Source: Caloranaerobacter ferrireducens
GTDB taxonomy: Bacteria > Bacillota > Clostridia > Tissierellales > Thermohalobacteraceae
Direction of reading: 5' to 3'
NCBI RefSeq assembly: GCF_001730685.1
Contig: NZ_MDJR01000002.1
Span: 124,001 to 188,000, forward strand
DNA length: 64,000 bases
The notes under the pieces were generated by a model, which ran no database searches, was not told the DNA's origin, and worked only from the letters and a program-made list of their open reading frames with translations. Shown in pieces: positions 16,300 through 24,445 of the stretch (positions within the stretch are counted from its first letter, which is position 1; each line of letters opens with the position of its first letter). The position numbers and the translations under genes were made by a program.

Positions 16300-17181
16300 A
16301 TGGAAAATATTTTAGAGATAAAAAATCTAAGAAAAAAATACAAGCAATTTACATTAAAAGATATATCTTTAGAATTACCTAGAGGATATATTATGGGATT
16401 GATAGGTCCAAATGGGGCAGGAAAATCTACAACCATAAAGCTAATTATGAATATGATTAAATCTGATGGTGGAGAAATAAAGGTGTTTGGATTGGATAAT
16501 AAGATACATGAAGAAGAAATAAAGAGCAGAATTGGCTATATTGGAGAGGAACAATATTTTTATGAAGATATGACTGTTAGCTGGACAGAAAAATTTGTAT
16601 CAAGATACTATAAAAATTGGGAAAGTGAGAAATTTTACAGCTTACTAGAAAGATTCGATATATCTAAGACTAAGAAAATAAAGGAATTATCGAAAGGAAT
16701 GAAAGTAAAACTAGCATTAGCACTAGTTTTATCACATAATCCAGAATTACTCATTTTAGATGAACCTACTTCAGGATTAGACCCAGTTGTAAGAAGAGAT
16801 ATTTTAAATGTATTGTTAGATGTTATTCAGGATGAGAAAAAATCTATTTTAATTTCATCACATATAACCGAGGATATAGATAAAATAGCAGATTATGTAA
16901 CTTATATGATTGATGGGAAAATAGTACTATCAGATGAAAAAGAAAAGATACTTTCAAATTGGAAAAAGGTTCATATAAGTAAGGAACATATTAATGACAA
17001 TATAAAAAAACATCTTATGGTTGTACAGGAAAACATATTTGGTATTACTGGGATTACTAATAATTATAGCGGAATACTAAAAGAGCTTGGAGAAAATAAA
17101 GAAAGTAATGGTATAAAATTTGAAAGTGCTACATTAGACGATATTTTAGTTTCATATGTAAAGGAGGGGAAAATATGCTAA
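16300..17181 (+). CDS. ABC transporter ATPase of the GntR operon
   Basis: This is the ATP-binding subunit of an ABC-2 type exporter, 293 residues. Walker A GPNGAGKST is at about residues 36-44, signature LSKGM near 127 (LSKGMKVKLALALVLSHNP), Walker B LLILDEPTSGLDP near 149-161, and H-loop SSH. An ATG 9 nt upstream touches the GGAGGG SD directly, so the second ATG is preferred. The C-terminal 70 residues form the short tail common in YtrB-like ATPases. It overlaps the permease gene by 7 bp, so the two are translationally coupled. Cargo is unknown. Confidence 0.9.
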   Translation: MENILEIKNLRKKYKQFTLKDISLELPRGYIMGLIGPNGAGKSTTIKLIMNMIKSDGGEIKVFGLDNKIHEEEIKSRIGYIGEEQYFYEDMTVSWTEKFVSRYYKNWESEKFYSLLERFDISKTKKIKELSKGMKVKLALALVLSHNPELLILDEPTSGLDPVVRRDILNVLLDVIQDEKKSILISSHITEDIDKIADYVTYMIDGKIVLSDEKEKILSNWKKVHISKEHINDNIKKHLMVVQENIFGITGITNNYSGILKELGENKESNGIKFESATLDDILVSYVKEGKIC

Positions 17182-17822
17182 ATATTATAATTAAAGATAT
17201 ATATCAAAGTAGGAAATTACTACTATTATATTTGTTAATGCTAGTGGGATTTATAGTAGCCGTTCATATTTTTACAGGTGATTTGGTTGGCACTGGAATA
17301 TTTGCTATGATATTTCCTTTAGGACTTTCTATAAAAAATGAAATTTATGAACAGAAGAATAAAGGGTATTCTTTGATTAAATCAATGCCAATTAAATATT
17401 ATAAAATTGTTGTCAGCAAATTTATTATAACTGCTATATTTGCATTGTTTGGTTTGATAATTTCAATTTGCACTATTTCAATATTAACAAAAAGTATTTA
17501 TTTAGATTCAAAAATATTTGCTTTTTCAATTGGAAGTGTTACTGCAGGTATGATTTTTGTTGGTATATTTTATGCTATTGCATACAAATTCGGAGCTGAA
17601 AAAGCTAATGCTTTTATTGTAGTTTTCTTTGCTTTTACAGTAGTCCTAGCTCAAGTGGCATTTCTATTTCATAAAAATGTTTATTTAAGCAATACTATTT
17701 TAGCAATTGAGAGATTTTTCAAAAATACCAATGGCTATATTTTATTGATATATGCTTTACTGACTTATTTGTTAATTATGCTGTTGAGTATTAAAGTATT
17801 TAAAAACAGTAAGGTTGTGTAA
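17175..17822 (+). CDS. ABC-2 type membrane protein of the GntR operon
   Basis: This 215-residue integral membrane protein has about six helices and begins MLNIIIKDIYQSRKLLLLYLLM, a cytoplasmic N-terminal helix typical of ABC-2 permeases. The segment KSMPIKYYKIVVSKFI between helices 2 and 3 is the usual coupling region. It pairs with the ATPase upstream to form an exporter of unknown cargo, probably linked to envelope or antibiotic stress by analogy with ytr-type operons. The GGAGGGG SD lies within the end of the ATPase gene. Confidence 0.88.
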   Translation: MLNIIIKDIYQSRKLLLLYLLMLVGFIVAVHIFTGDLVGTGIFAMIFPLGLSIKNEIYEQKNKGYSLIKSMPIKYYKIVVSKFIITAIFALFGLIISICTISILTKSIYLDSKIFAFSIGSVTAGMIFVGIFYAIAYKFGAEKANAFIVVFFAFTVVLAQVAFLFHKNVYLSNTILAIERFFKNTNGYILLIYALLTYLLIMLLSIKVFKNSKVV

Positions 17823-17853
17823 AGTTTCCCTAAATGCAAGGGAAGCTTTTGTT
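17821..17853 (+). terminator. Terminator of the GntR-ABC operon
   Basis: 10-bp stem AAAGTTTCCC/GGGAAGCTTT with one G-U pair, 9-nt loop, then TTTTGTTC. The stem starts at the stop codon. Confidence 0.8.
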
Positions 17854-17930
17854 CTATATAAAAGAACTTTTATTTTATAACTAATAGTAATATAATAAAT
17901 AGTATAAACATTAAAGTAGGAGGTAGTTAA

Positions 17931-18428
17931 ATGCCGAGACCTATTAAATGGAGAAGAATTGAAAACCTGCCAGAGCACGAATATTTTGTACCAGTAAATG
18001 TAGCTAATTGTGAATTAGAAGAAAATATTCTTAAAGTTGAAGAATTAGAAGCTATAAGACTTAAAGATTTAGAAGGGTTAGATCAAGAAACATGTGCTAA
18101 GAGGATGGAGGTTTCAAGACAAACCTTTCAAAGAATTTATAATGAAGCTAAGATGAAAATAGCAGATAGCTTGGTTAATGGAAAAGCTATAAGGATAAGA
18201 GGAGGAAACTATACACAGAATATATGTGTATTTGTTTGTAGTGAATGTGGGACAAGATGGGAAAATAGAGTAGAAGATATTCATGAAAATGAAATAAAGT
18301 GTCCTGAATGTGGTTCAAAAGATGTTTATTGCGCAGATAAACCTAGAAGAAGTTTTTGTCAAAATAGATGTAGAGGTAGAGGAAGAGGCTTAAGAAGACA
18401 TAGAAGATGTGAAATTGACAATGAATAA
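17931..18428 (+). CDS. DUF134-family DNA-binding protein
   Basis: This 165-residue protein opens MPRPIKWRRIENLP, the family signature of DUF134. Residues 35-85 contain a sigma-like helix-turn-helix (LEAIRLKDLEGLDQETCAKRMEVSRQTFQRI). A C-terminal zinc ribbon follows (CSECGTRW ... CPECGSKD), then an Arg/Gly-rich basic tail with extra cysteines. DUF134 genes usually adjoin genes for DUF5320 or iron-sulfur/nitrogenase accessory proteins; here a DUF5320 gene is next. It probably regulates that gene or binds a metal cofactor; neither is shown. SD is AGGAGG. Confidence 0.88.
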   Translation: MPRPIKWRRIENLPEHEYFVPVNVANCELEENILKVEELEAIRLKDLEGLDQETCAKRMEVSRQTFQRIYNEAKMKIADSLVNGKAIRIRGGNYTQNICVFVCSECGTRWENRVEDIHENEIKCPECGSKDVYCADKPRRSFCQNRCRGRGRGLRRHRRCEIDNE

Positions 18429-18444
18429 TTTTGTCATAAATTTG

Positions 18445-18479
18445 ACTCTGTATTAATTATTAATACAGAGTTTTTTTTC
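18445..18479 (+). terminator. Rho-independent terminator after the DUF134 gene
   Basis: A near-perfect palindrome, ACTCTGTATTAA/TTAATACAGAGT, is followed by a T8 run. Confidence 0.9.
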
Positions 18480-18489
18480 AAAAAAGTTA

Positions 18490-18518
18490 TTGACATATGC
18501 CCAAAACAGAATTATAAT
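18490..18518 (+). promoter_or_regulatory. Consensus promoter of the DUF5320 gene
   Basis: A perfect TTGACA (18490-18495), 17-nt spacer and perfect TATAAT (18513-18518). CATATGC occurs inside the spacer side of the -35 box, and GCATATGC occurs at 18532-18539, so a regulator binding CATATGC-like sites (perhaps the DUF134 protein) is possible. Confidence 0.8.
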
Positions 18519-18566
18519 AAAATTAGAAATGAGCATATGCTAATAATAATTAAAGGAGGGCTTAAA

Positions 18567-18911
18567 ATGCCAAGAGGGGATAGAACAGGTCCAATGGGAG
18601 CAGGACCAATGACTGGAAGAAAAATGGGTTATTGTGCAGGTTATGATGCTCCAGGATATGTAAATGCAGGATACGGAAGAGGTTACGGTAGAGGATTTGG
18701 CAGAGGATTAGGTAGAGGTTGCAGAAGAGGATTCGGAATAGGATTCGGAAGAGGTTTTGGAAGAGGTTTTGGATGGAGAGCTTTTGCTTATGATGCACCA
18801 TCAAAAGAAGAACTAAAAGGATATATAAATGAAGAAATAAAATTTCTTAAAGATCAATTAGACAGCTTAGAAAAAAGATTAAAAGAACTTGACGGAAAAG
18901 AAGAAGCCTAA
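18567..18911 (+). CDS. DUF5320-family Gly/Arg-rich protein
   Basis: This 114-residue protein starts MPRGDRTGPMGAGPMTGRKMGYC, the DUF5320 signature. Residues 35-70 are a run of about ten degenerate GYGRGFGRG units with one Cys. The C-terminal 30 residues are a charged coiled-coil helix (EINEEIKFLKDQLDSLEKRLKEL type). The ATG follows GGAGGG by 7 nt. A consensus promoter should make it abundant. Its link with DUF134 and the Cys/Gly-rich composition suggest metal or iron-sulfur handling, but function is unproven. Confidence 0.88.
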   Translation: MPRGDRTGPMGAGPMTGRKMGYCAGYDAPGYVNAGYGRGYGRGFGRGLGRGCRRGFGIGFGRGFGRGFGWRAFAYDAPSKEELKGYINEEIKFLKDQLDSLEKRLKELDGKEEA

Positions 18912-18935
18912 GGTTTTTAGCCTTAGGCTTCTTTA
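18903..18935 (+). terminator. Terminator overlapping the DUF5320 stop codon
   Basis: 11-bp stem GAAGCCTAAGG/CCTTAGGCTTC with a 7-nt loop and a short T run. The 5' arm includes the last codons and the stop. Confidence 0.85.
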
Positions 18936-18940
18936 AGTTG

Positions 18941-19139
18941 TTATAATCCATAGGAAATTATAATAAAATCTTATATTTTAAAAATTTAATGCTGATTTTA
19001 TTGAAGCTTTGTCTGGCATGTTTACATGCTAGAGTCGTTATAAACTACATTGAATTGTGGATAAATTCAATATAATTTCCGTAATGGATTTCAACAAAAT
19101 CTACCTTAATTTATAATTTATTTAATCGAAGATTTTGTT
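18941..19139 (-). repeat. Two-hairpin interspersed repeat, copy B, with an 80-bp insertion
   Basis: Read on the minus strand this is the same element as copies A, C and D: it starts AACAAAATCTTCGATTAAAT and ends CCTATGGATTATAA. Compared with copy C it carries 80 extra bp (18964-19043) bounded by TTATAA on both sides, with an inner GCATGT-TT-ACATGC hairpin. Its outer end overlaps the stop codon of the EamA gene. Confidence 0.8.
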
Positions 19140-20016
19140 ATATCTTTTTAATAATAGCTATAACTAAAGATATTATTATAAGTCCACTTCCAATGAGGCC
19201 CCTTAGTAAAATTGTTTCATGAAGAAAGATAAATGCAAGAATTAATGTAAATAAGGGCTCTCCTAAAAGGATAATCCCTACACTTTCAGGACTTGCAACT
19301 TTTTGAGCTTTAGTTTGTAGGTACATAGTTAAACCTGTACCTAATACACCTATTACAATAATTACAATAATATTTTCTATTAATATAGTGATATTAAGAC
19401 CTTCAGAAAAAATACTGAAAAACAGACTAGATATTGTAACAATTAGTAATTGTATAAATGAAAGAATGTGATTATCCTTATCAGCGCCGTATTTATCTAG
19501 TATGATAATATAAATAGTGTAGACAAAGGCACAGCCTATAACAAGTATATCGCCAAAATTCAAATTGCCGCCATTCATGCCCGATATTAAATAAAGTCCA
19601 AATATAGAAGATAATACACAAATGATAGTCCAAAATGTAGGCATACGTTTCTTTATAAAAGATTCAAATATTGGTATAAATAATACAGACAATGCTGCTA
19701 AGAAACCAGACTTTGAAGCACTTGTACGTTCTAGCCCTAATATATATAAAGCATACACAGCGAAAATTAAAAGACCTAAAATAGAGCCTATTTTCAAATC
19801 TTCTTTTTCTATTTTTAAAACTTTTTTAGTAGAGAATAGAAATAAAGTTAATGAAGCAATAAAAAACCTTCCTAATAATAAATGGAACGGAGGTATTTTA
19901 TCTATATACATTTTTAAAAGAATTGTACTAACTGCCCACATAAATGAGACAAATATTAGTTCTAAATAAGCTATATATTTTGCATTATCTTTTTCTGTCG
20001 TTAACAATCTCTCCAT
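19138..20016 (-). CDS. EamA/DMT-family transporter
   Basis: This 292-residue membrane protein has about ten helices in two EamA repeats (roughly residues 17-145 and 155-290), the drug/metabolite transporter fold. The conserved start FVSFMWAVSTILLKMYI and the second-repeat ending GEPLFTLILAFIFLHE are typical. Family members export amino acids, metabolites or drugs; the cargo here is unknown. The SD (CTGGAGTGATG) lies about 9 nt before the ATG. Its stop codon falls at the tip of interspersed repeat copy B. Confidence 0.9.
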   Translation of the reverse strand: MERLLTTEKDNAKYIAYLELIFVSFMWAVSTILLKMYIDKIPPFHLLLGRFFIASLTLFLFSTKKVLKIEKEDLKIGSILGLLIFAVYALYILGLERTSASKSGFLAALSVLFIPIFESFIKKRMPTFWTIICVLSSIFGLYLISGMNGGNLNFGDILVIGCAFVYTIYIIILDKYGADKDNHILSFIQLLIVTISSLFFSIFSEGLNITILIENIIVIIVIGVLGTGLTMYLQTKAQKVASPESVGIILLGEPLFTLILAFIFLHETILLRGLIGSGLIIISLVIAIIKKI

Positions 20017-20221
20017 TTACATCACTCCAGAAGTAAATTCTCACTGTCTTAAACATTATATCACAACTATAATAGTATTTAAGATGAAAAATTTTATCAG
20101 TATTATTACAAAAGTCAGAAAAAAGCAAATAATCCGACAAAAAATAACAGCAAAATTTTGAAAATTATGATAAAATAATATATGACGATTGTATAACGTA
20201 CTGTTTTGGGGGAGTGATTAA

Positions 20222-20992
20222 ATGAAAGATATAGAATTGTTAAGTCCGGGACAGAGATTGAAGAGAATTAGAAAAATCTTGGATGTTAAGCAAGAAGAAT
20301 TGGCTGGGGAGAAGTTTTCTAAAAATTATATTTCTATGTTTGAAAATGATAAAAGGAAAATAAATATAATTAATGCGATTTATCTTTCAGATAAGATTAA
20401 CAAGTTAGCTAAACAAAAAGGCATTGATATAAATGTAAGTGCTTCTTTGTTTCTGAAAACTGAAAAAGATATGGCTAAGGACAAGTGTTTAGAGTGGATT
20501 ACATATGTTGAATCAAGAAACAATATAAGTATTTATGAAATAAATTCAAGCTTGTATAACGTTATACTATTGTCAACTAAGTATGATTTAGATGAATATA
20601 AAGCTAAAGCATTATTTTTAAAAGCGAAAAATGAACTGTTAAGAAGCCATTTTAGTTGTGCTACTACATTATTTTTAGAGTCAGTAGTTTATTATTCTAA
20701 ATTAGAAGATTATATATCTATCTCTGATGTATATAAATATATCGGAATAATTTTATATAACGAAGGTAATTTTACTGAAGGGTTAATTTACTTAAACTTA
20801 GCAGAAAGCATGTTAGTTAAAAGTAAAGAGATAGATAATTCGAGAATGGAAGATATTAAATATCGTAAGGCTCTTATGTTCTATAAATTAGGACAATATG
20901 AAATGGCTAATAGTATTATACAAAAAATAAGTAATATAAATGACAAATTATTAGAACTATCAAATAAAATAAACAGCTTTATAGCTAGTTAA
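20222..20992 (+). CDS. XRE-type regulator with TPR-like helices
   Basis: This 256-residue cytosolic protein has an N-terminal helix-turn-helix (residues 8-55: PGQRLKRIRKILDVKQEELAG, SKNYISMFENDKRK) and a helical C-terminal part. The latter has TPR-like pairs such as DYISISDVYKYIGIILYNEGNFTEGLIYLNLAESML and YRKALMFYKLGQYEMANSII. This layout is seen in peptide- or ligand-sensing regulators, though no peptide gene is visible nearby. SD GGGGGAG lies 8 nt before the ATG. It is transcribed alone and ends in a strong terminator. Target genes are unknown. Confidence 0.85.
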   Translation: MKDIELLSPGQRLKRIRKILDVKQEELAGEKFSKNYISMFENDKRKINIINAIYLSDKINKLAKQKGIDINVSASLFLKTEKDMAKDKCLEWITYVESRNNISIYEINSSLYNVILLSTKYDLDEYKAKALFLKAKNELLRSHFSCATTLFLESVVYYSKLEDYISISDVYKYIGIILYNEGNFTEGLIYLNLAESMLVKSKEIDNSRMEDIKYRKALMFYKLGQYEMANSIIQKISNINDKLLELSNKINSFIAS

Positions 20993-20993
20993 A

Positions 20994-21022
20994 AAAACAG
21001 GGACTTTAATTCCCTGTTTTTC
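20994..21022. terminator. Bidirectional terminator
   Basis: 10-bp stem AAAACAGGGA/TCCCTGTTTT with a 7-nt loop between convergent genes; T runs on both strands. Confidence 0.85.
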
Positions 21023-21029
21023 ATGTTTT

Positions 21030-21389
21030 TTATGCCTTATTTTTTTCTATACCGAAACCGTAACATTCTGATACAGGAACAACAAATACGAAACCTATTC
21101 CTGGATTATTTATATAATCTAATTCTTCATTTATAGCATCTATTGCTTTTCTTAATTTTTCTTTATCTCTGATAACACTTATCACAGTTTTGTTGTAAGG
21201 TCTATTGCCTTCTATCATTCTTCTAATACTTGAGAAAATAGGAACTTCTACGTTATGTTGAAGAAGTACTTTTCCCATACCAACACTATCGATTACAGTA
21301 GCACCTACTCCTATTTCGAAAAATCTTTCTAAAATTGCATCAAGCTTGCAAATTTCATTTATAACAGCAAATAAAGCGTACAACCTCAA
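21030..21389 (-). CDS. PII-like protein paired with an antiporter
   Basis: This 119-residue protein has the ferredoxin-like PII/PII-like pattern: MRLYALFAVINEICKLDAILERFFEIGVGATVIDSVGMGKVL, a flexible middle (the T-loop position), and KTVISVIRDKEKLRKAIDAINEEL followed by GIGFVFVVPV. The canonical PII uridylylation Tyr motif is absent. The gene follows the antiporter gene by 12 bp and is surely cotranscribed. PII-like proteins often gate a membrane transporter in answer to nucleotides; here it probably controls the neighbouring antiporter. That role is inference. The SD is AGGAGGT. Confidence 0.8.
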   Translation of the reverse strand: MRLYALFAVINEICKLDAILERFFEIGVGATVIDSVGMGKVLLQHNVEVPIFSSIRRMIEGNRPYNKTVISVIRDKEKLRKAIDAINEELDYINNPGIGFVFVVPVSECYGFGIEKNKA

Positions 21390-21401
21390 TACCTCCTTTG
21401 A

Positions 21402-22574
21402 TTAGACATTACATTCCTTAGCTTTTATTATAGCATTTTTGGTTGCAATTGGTCCTATAATTTCTGTAATAATTGTTGTAGCTAGGAGTATTGTAATTAC
21501 TAGCGAACCTAGTTGAGTTCCAGGAAACTCTCTGCTTACTACAATTGCCAAACCTACTGCTACTCCTACCTGAGATAAAAGTCCAAAACCTAGATATTTT
21601 CTTACACTATGAGGAGCTTTTGATATCATACCACCAATTGAAGCACCTAATACTTTTCCTAAGATTCTGAATACAAGATATGCTAGACCGATTAAACCTA
21701 TGTGTGGCAATAAAGCAATATCAAGTCTTGAACCAGCAAGTGTAAAGAATGCTGCAATTATAGGTGGTGAAAACTTTTCGATTGCAGAGAATGCTCTTCT
21801 GCTATTAGAAGAAACATTAGCAACCATAACACCAAGTGTCATTGCTGATAATAATGGAGATAGATTGAATTTTAAAGCAACTCCTACAAGTAATATGATA
21901 ACCCCTGTTGTAAATGGCAACATTTCATTTTCTTTTTTAGATATCTTAATTAGATAAGCTAGAAGTATACCTGCAATACAACCTGCTAGTAATGATAAGA
22001 CTATTTCTGCAATTGGATGAACTAAAACTTTATAAATTGTAACAACTTCATGTTTTATAAATACTTTTGCAATTGAAGAAGCTATTGCATAAATCATCAG
22101 ACATATTGCATCATCAACTGCTACTACACCTAAAAGAGTACTTGTTAAAGGACCTTTTGCATTGTATTCTTTTAATACCATAACTGTTGCAGCTGGTGCA
22201 GTTGCTGAAGATACTGCTCCTAATATTAACGCCGTACCGATATCTTGTTTTAATAAAAGCATTACTGAAGTTACAAGTATAAATGCTCCCATTGATTCAT
22301 AAGCAGCTATTATAAAAATTGGTTTGCCTAGTTTTTTAATTACAGGTATTTTCAGTTCGCTTCCTATGTTAAATGCGATTATACCTAATGCGAGGTCGCT
22401 TAAAAAAGACAACTTTTCTATCATTTCACTATTTACAATGTTCAAGCCAGACTTTCCAACTATAAGTCCTGCTATTATATATCCAGCAACAGCAGGAATT
22501 TTATATCTGTTCATTAGTTGTCCAAATAATATACCTAAAACTAGTGCAATACCTAGACTCATAAAAGGATTCAT
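21402..22574 (-). CDS. Cation:proton antiporter (CPA2/Kef-type membrane domain)
   Basis: This 390-residue protein has about 12-13 helices and exchanges Na+ or K+ for H+ by family analogy. It opens MNPFMSLGIALVLGILFGQLM; GYIIAGLIVG near 40 and GVVAVDDAICL near 155, carrying the paired Asp of the ion site, are diagnostic. There is no C-terminal TrkA-N/TrkA-C domain as in KefB/C, so regulation must come from elsewhere, most simply the PII-like protein encoded next. The start is the ATG preceded by AGAGGTGG; an ATG 12 codons upstream lacks an SD. Confidence 0.88.
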   Translation of the reverse strand: MNPFMSLGIALVLGILFGQLMNRYKIPAVAGYIIAGLIVGKSGLNIVNSEMIEKLSFLSDLALGIIAFNIGSELKIPVIKKLGKPIFIIAAYESMGAFILVTSVMLLLKQDIGTALILGAVSSATAPAATVMVLKEYNAKGPLTSTLLGVVAVDDAICLMIYAIASSIAKVFIKHEVVTIYKVLVHPIAEIVLSLLAGCIAGILLAYLIKISKKENEMLPFTTGVIILLVGVALKFNLSPLLSAMTLGVMVANVSSNSRRAFSAIEKFSPPIIAAFFTLAGSRLDIALLPHIGLIGLAYLVFRILGKVLGASIGGMISKAPHSVRKYLGFGLLSQVGVAVGLAIVVSREFPGTQLGSLVITILLATTIITEIIGPIATKNAIIKAKECNV

Positions 22575-22989
22575 AAACAACCACCTCTTTTGATATGATT
22601 TATATAACAAATAAAACCAAAATTAATAAATATATCCAATAAATAGAACATAAAAAACGCACTTTGTAAAGTAGTGCATTTTAGGCCCACACATTATAGT
22701 ACTCCTAATATATTAATTAGTAAAACCTCAAAAAAGGCAGTAATTTATAAAATATTTTGATATAAGGCGATTATTTAGTATTAACTAGGTATGTAATACC
22801 TATACTATTTTATTCTAGGTATTGCTATTAAAGTTGAGGAAAAAATCAAAATGTGACCAGAGGTCACATCTTATAATCTATAGGAAATTATAAACTACAT
22901 TAATTTGTGGATAAATTTGAATATAATTTCCGTAATGGATTTCAACAAAATCTACCTTAATTTATTTAAATCGAAGATTTTGTTATAAT
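22575..22989. other. Intergenic region with repeat copy C and small palindromes
   Basis: No gene is visible. From left to right it holds a GCACT/AGTGC hairpin (about 22657-22678), followed by T6 on the minus strand and so a possible terminator for the gene to the right; AGGTA-TGTAA-TACCT (22787-22801); the perfect palindrome TGTGACC-AGA-GGTCACA (22852-22868); and interspersed repeat copy C. The last palindrome could be a protein site but stands before no gene start. Confidence 0.6.
22871..22986 (-). repeat. Two-hairpin interspersed repeat, copy C
   Basis: On the minus strand it runs from AACAAAATCTTCGATTTAAA to CCTATAGATTATAA and matches copy D closely, including TTTATCCACAA and TACGGAAATTATAT. 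CAAAATC/GATTTTG forms the first hairpin and GGAAATTATA/TATAATTTCC the second. It begins 4 bp after the stop of the Rossmann-chemoreceptor gene. Confidence 0.85.
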
Positions 22990-23784
22990 TTATATAGTAG
23001 TTTCAGATTTAAGCCTTTCAACAGCTACACTTACAGTTTCTGAAGCGTCTAATTGAATTTGTGAAAGTTTTTTAAGATTATCTATTTCTACATTAATTTT
23101 CCTTATTTCATTAGCTAATTTAACTAGCATTTCATTTATTTCTTTAGCAAAAGTTTCACTGCTATTGGCAAGTTTTTGGATTTCATTAGCTACAACGGAG
23201 AAACCTCTTCCGTGTTCTCCTGCCCTTGCCGCTTCAATATTTGCATTTAGACCTAGAATTTTGATTTGCTGAGCTATTTTATTAACATAACTTACAATTT
23301 TATCACTTTCTTCTATGTACTTACTTGATACTTCAGCTGTATTTAATAAGTTTTCGCTAACATTATGTATACTTTTTACTGAAGATGTTATGTCTTCTAA
23401 TTGTCTTTGAACTACTGAAGAAGTATCAGCAATCACTGACATTTGTGAATTTAGCTTTTCTAAAGTTTTTACTTCTCTTTCTACCAGTGTCATTATAAGA
23501 TATGCACCTTCTGAATCTATTATTTTACAACTGCCACCAAACTTTTCATTTAAAAGCATTGATACTTTTTCAACACCAGTTGCTTCAATAACCATATCTA
23601 AAATATTGCAGTTTATATCATCTATTGAATCAGAAAATCTTATACCTAATTCTTTAGCCAATAAAATACCAGGTGCATTTAAATTGGTATCAATAATTAT
23701 TTCGATACTTATTTCTTCGATTTTTGCTAGTGACTTTAGAATAGCTGTTCCACCATTTCCAGCACCAACTATTGCAATTTTCAC
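22990..23784 (-). CDS. Soluble Rossmann-domain/chemoreceptor signalling hybrid
   Basis: This cytosolic two-domain protein is translated from GTG after GGAGGG. Residues 1-110 are a Rossmann nucleotide-binding domain ([18 protein letters not shown], then [19 protein letters not shown] and VIEATG) like the NAD-binding part of aspartate or homoserine dehydrogenases. Residues 125-264 are a chemoreceptor signalling helix pair with the hairpin tip core [22 protein letters not shown] and ANEIQKLA. It has no membrane helix, no HAMP and a short signalling bundle. It probably passes a metabolite or redox signal to CheA/CheW, or acts without them. No che genes are in the window. Confidence 0.85.
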   Translation of the reverse strand: MKIAIVGAGNGGTAILKSLAKIEEISIEIIIDTNLNAPGILLAKELGIRFSDSIDDINCNILDMVIEATGVEKVSMLLNEKFGGSCKIIDSEGAYLIMTLVEREVKTLEKLNSQMSVIADTSSVVQRQLEDITSSVKSIHNVSENLLNTAEVSSKYIEESDKIVSYVNKIAQQIKILGLNANIEAARAGEHGRGFSVVANEIQKLANSSETFAKEINEMLVKLANEIRKINVEIDNLKKLSQIQLDASETVSVAVERLKSETTI

Positions 23785-23987
23785 TCCAATCCCTCCTTCT
23801 AATTTGCACAAATGGTATTATTCTACAATATATATGCAAAATCCTTTTAAATTAGAAAAAATTTCTAAGTAAATTATGATATTATATATTAGTTCGGGGT
23901 GTTGAGATAATATTAAAGTTGATATTAATTGTGGAATAGGAGAAAATAATAGTATAGCGATGAGTTATATAATGGAGAAAAAATAGT

Positions 23988-24155
23988 TTGTCGACCCTCG
24001 GTGATGCAAAAATACCTGAGGATCGACAATCAAAAACTACTTCAAACTCGCATAAATTCGTGATATAATATTTACAATAAAAAGGTTAATTATGGTAGAT
24101 TTTTATTTTTAGTGATGTTGTATGGATTTTAATCGTACCAGTGTGGAATTGAAAC
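23988..24155 (+). CRISPR. Remnant CRISPR locus: leader-like sequence plus one repeat
   Basis: The 30-nt segment 24126-24155 starts ATTTTAATC, has GTACC in the middle and ends GGAATTGAAAC, the form of subtype I-B repeats in Clostridia. About 100 nt upstream lies an inverted repeat on TTGTCGA/TCGACAA (23988-24001 with 24015-24029), like hairpins I associate with clostridial CRISPR leaders. The stretch after the repeat contains no second repeat within 290 bp and no cas gene is in the window. It is best read as a collapsed or orphan array. The call rests on one repeat, so chance similarity is possible. Confidence 0.5.
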
Positions 24156-24328
24156 ATTTCATCATTTATGCCCTTCATAAGGTAATCAAGTCTGTCACTA
24201 GCATACCTATAAAGCATACTAATCCCTTTATTAACTCAAATTAGAATCAATTAGATTATCCTATATAAAGATATTTAGCTGTGGGATAATAGTGAAAAAT
24301 AATAAAATAGTAGATGTTTTTTTGATGG

Positions 24329-24375
24329 TTGCAGGTAAAATTTCCTTTATTTTAATTTAAATTGAAGATTTTGTT
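24329..24375 (-). repeat. Decayed 5' half of the interspersed repeat
   Basis: On the minus strand it begins GAACAAAATCTTCAATTTAA and continues AAAGGAAATTTTACCT, matching the first hairpin of copy D (GGAAGATTTTGCCT) with several changes; the second hairpin is missing. Confidence 0.6.
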
Positions 24376-24445
24376 CAAAAGATATTTTTGCAGAATACAT
24401 ATAAAGGAAACGGAATATTATTTACAAGGAGGGAGGTGGGAAAGT

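Larger units (their letters stand above)
23785..24445. other. Gene-free region with a CRISPR remnant and repeat fragment
   Basis: No supported gene lies here. It holds an in-frame run ending at 23985 (tail SIAMSYIMEKK) without a start codon or SD, an imperfect hairpin TTGTCGACCCTCGG/CCTGAGGATCGACAA (23988-24029), a lone CRISPR-like repeat (24126-24155), and a decayed half copy of the interspersed repeat (24329-24375). The rest is AT-rich and featureless. A 43-codon minus-strand frame at 24086-24217 overlaps the CRISPR-like repeat and was rejected. Confidence 0.55.

Noticed and set aside
23908-23985. Short frame ending SIAMSYIMEKK before the leader-like hairpin
   Set aside because: It has no start codon or SD and is preceded in frame by a stop; too short to call a gene relic with confidence.
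24086-24217. Minus-strand frame of 43 codons starting MLYRYASDRLDYLMK
   Set aside because: It has no SD and overlaps the CRISPR-like repeat and its leader. The repeat explanation is better, though a decayed gene fragment cannot be excluded.
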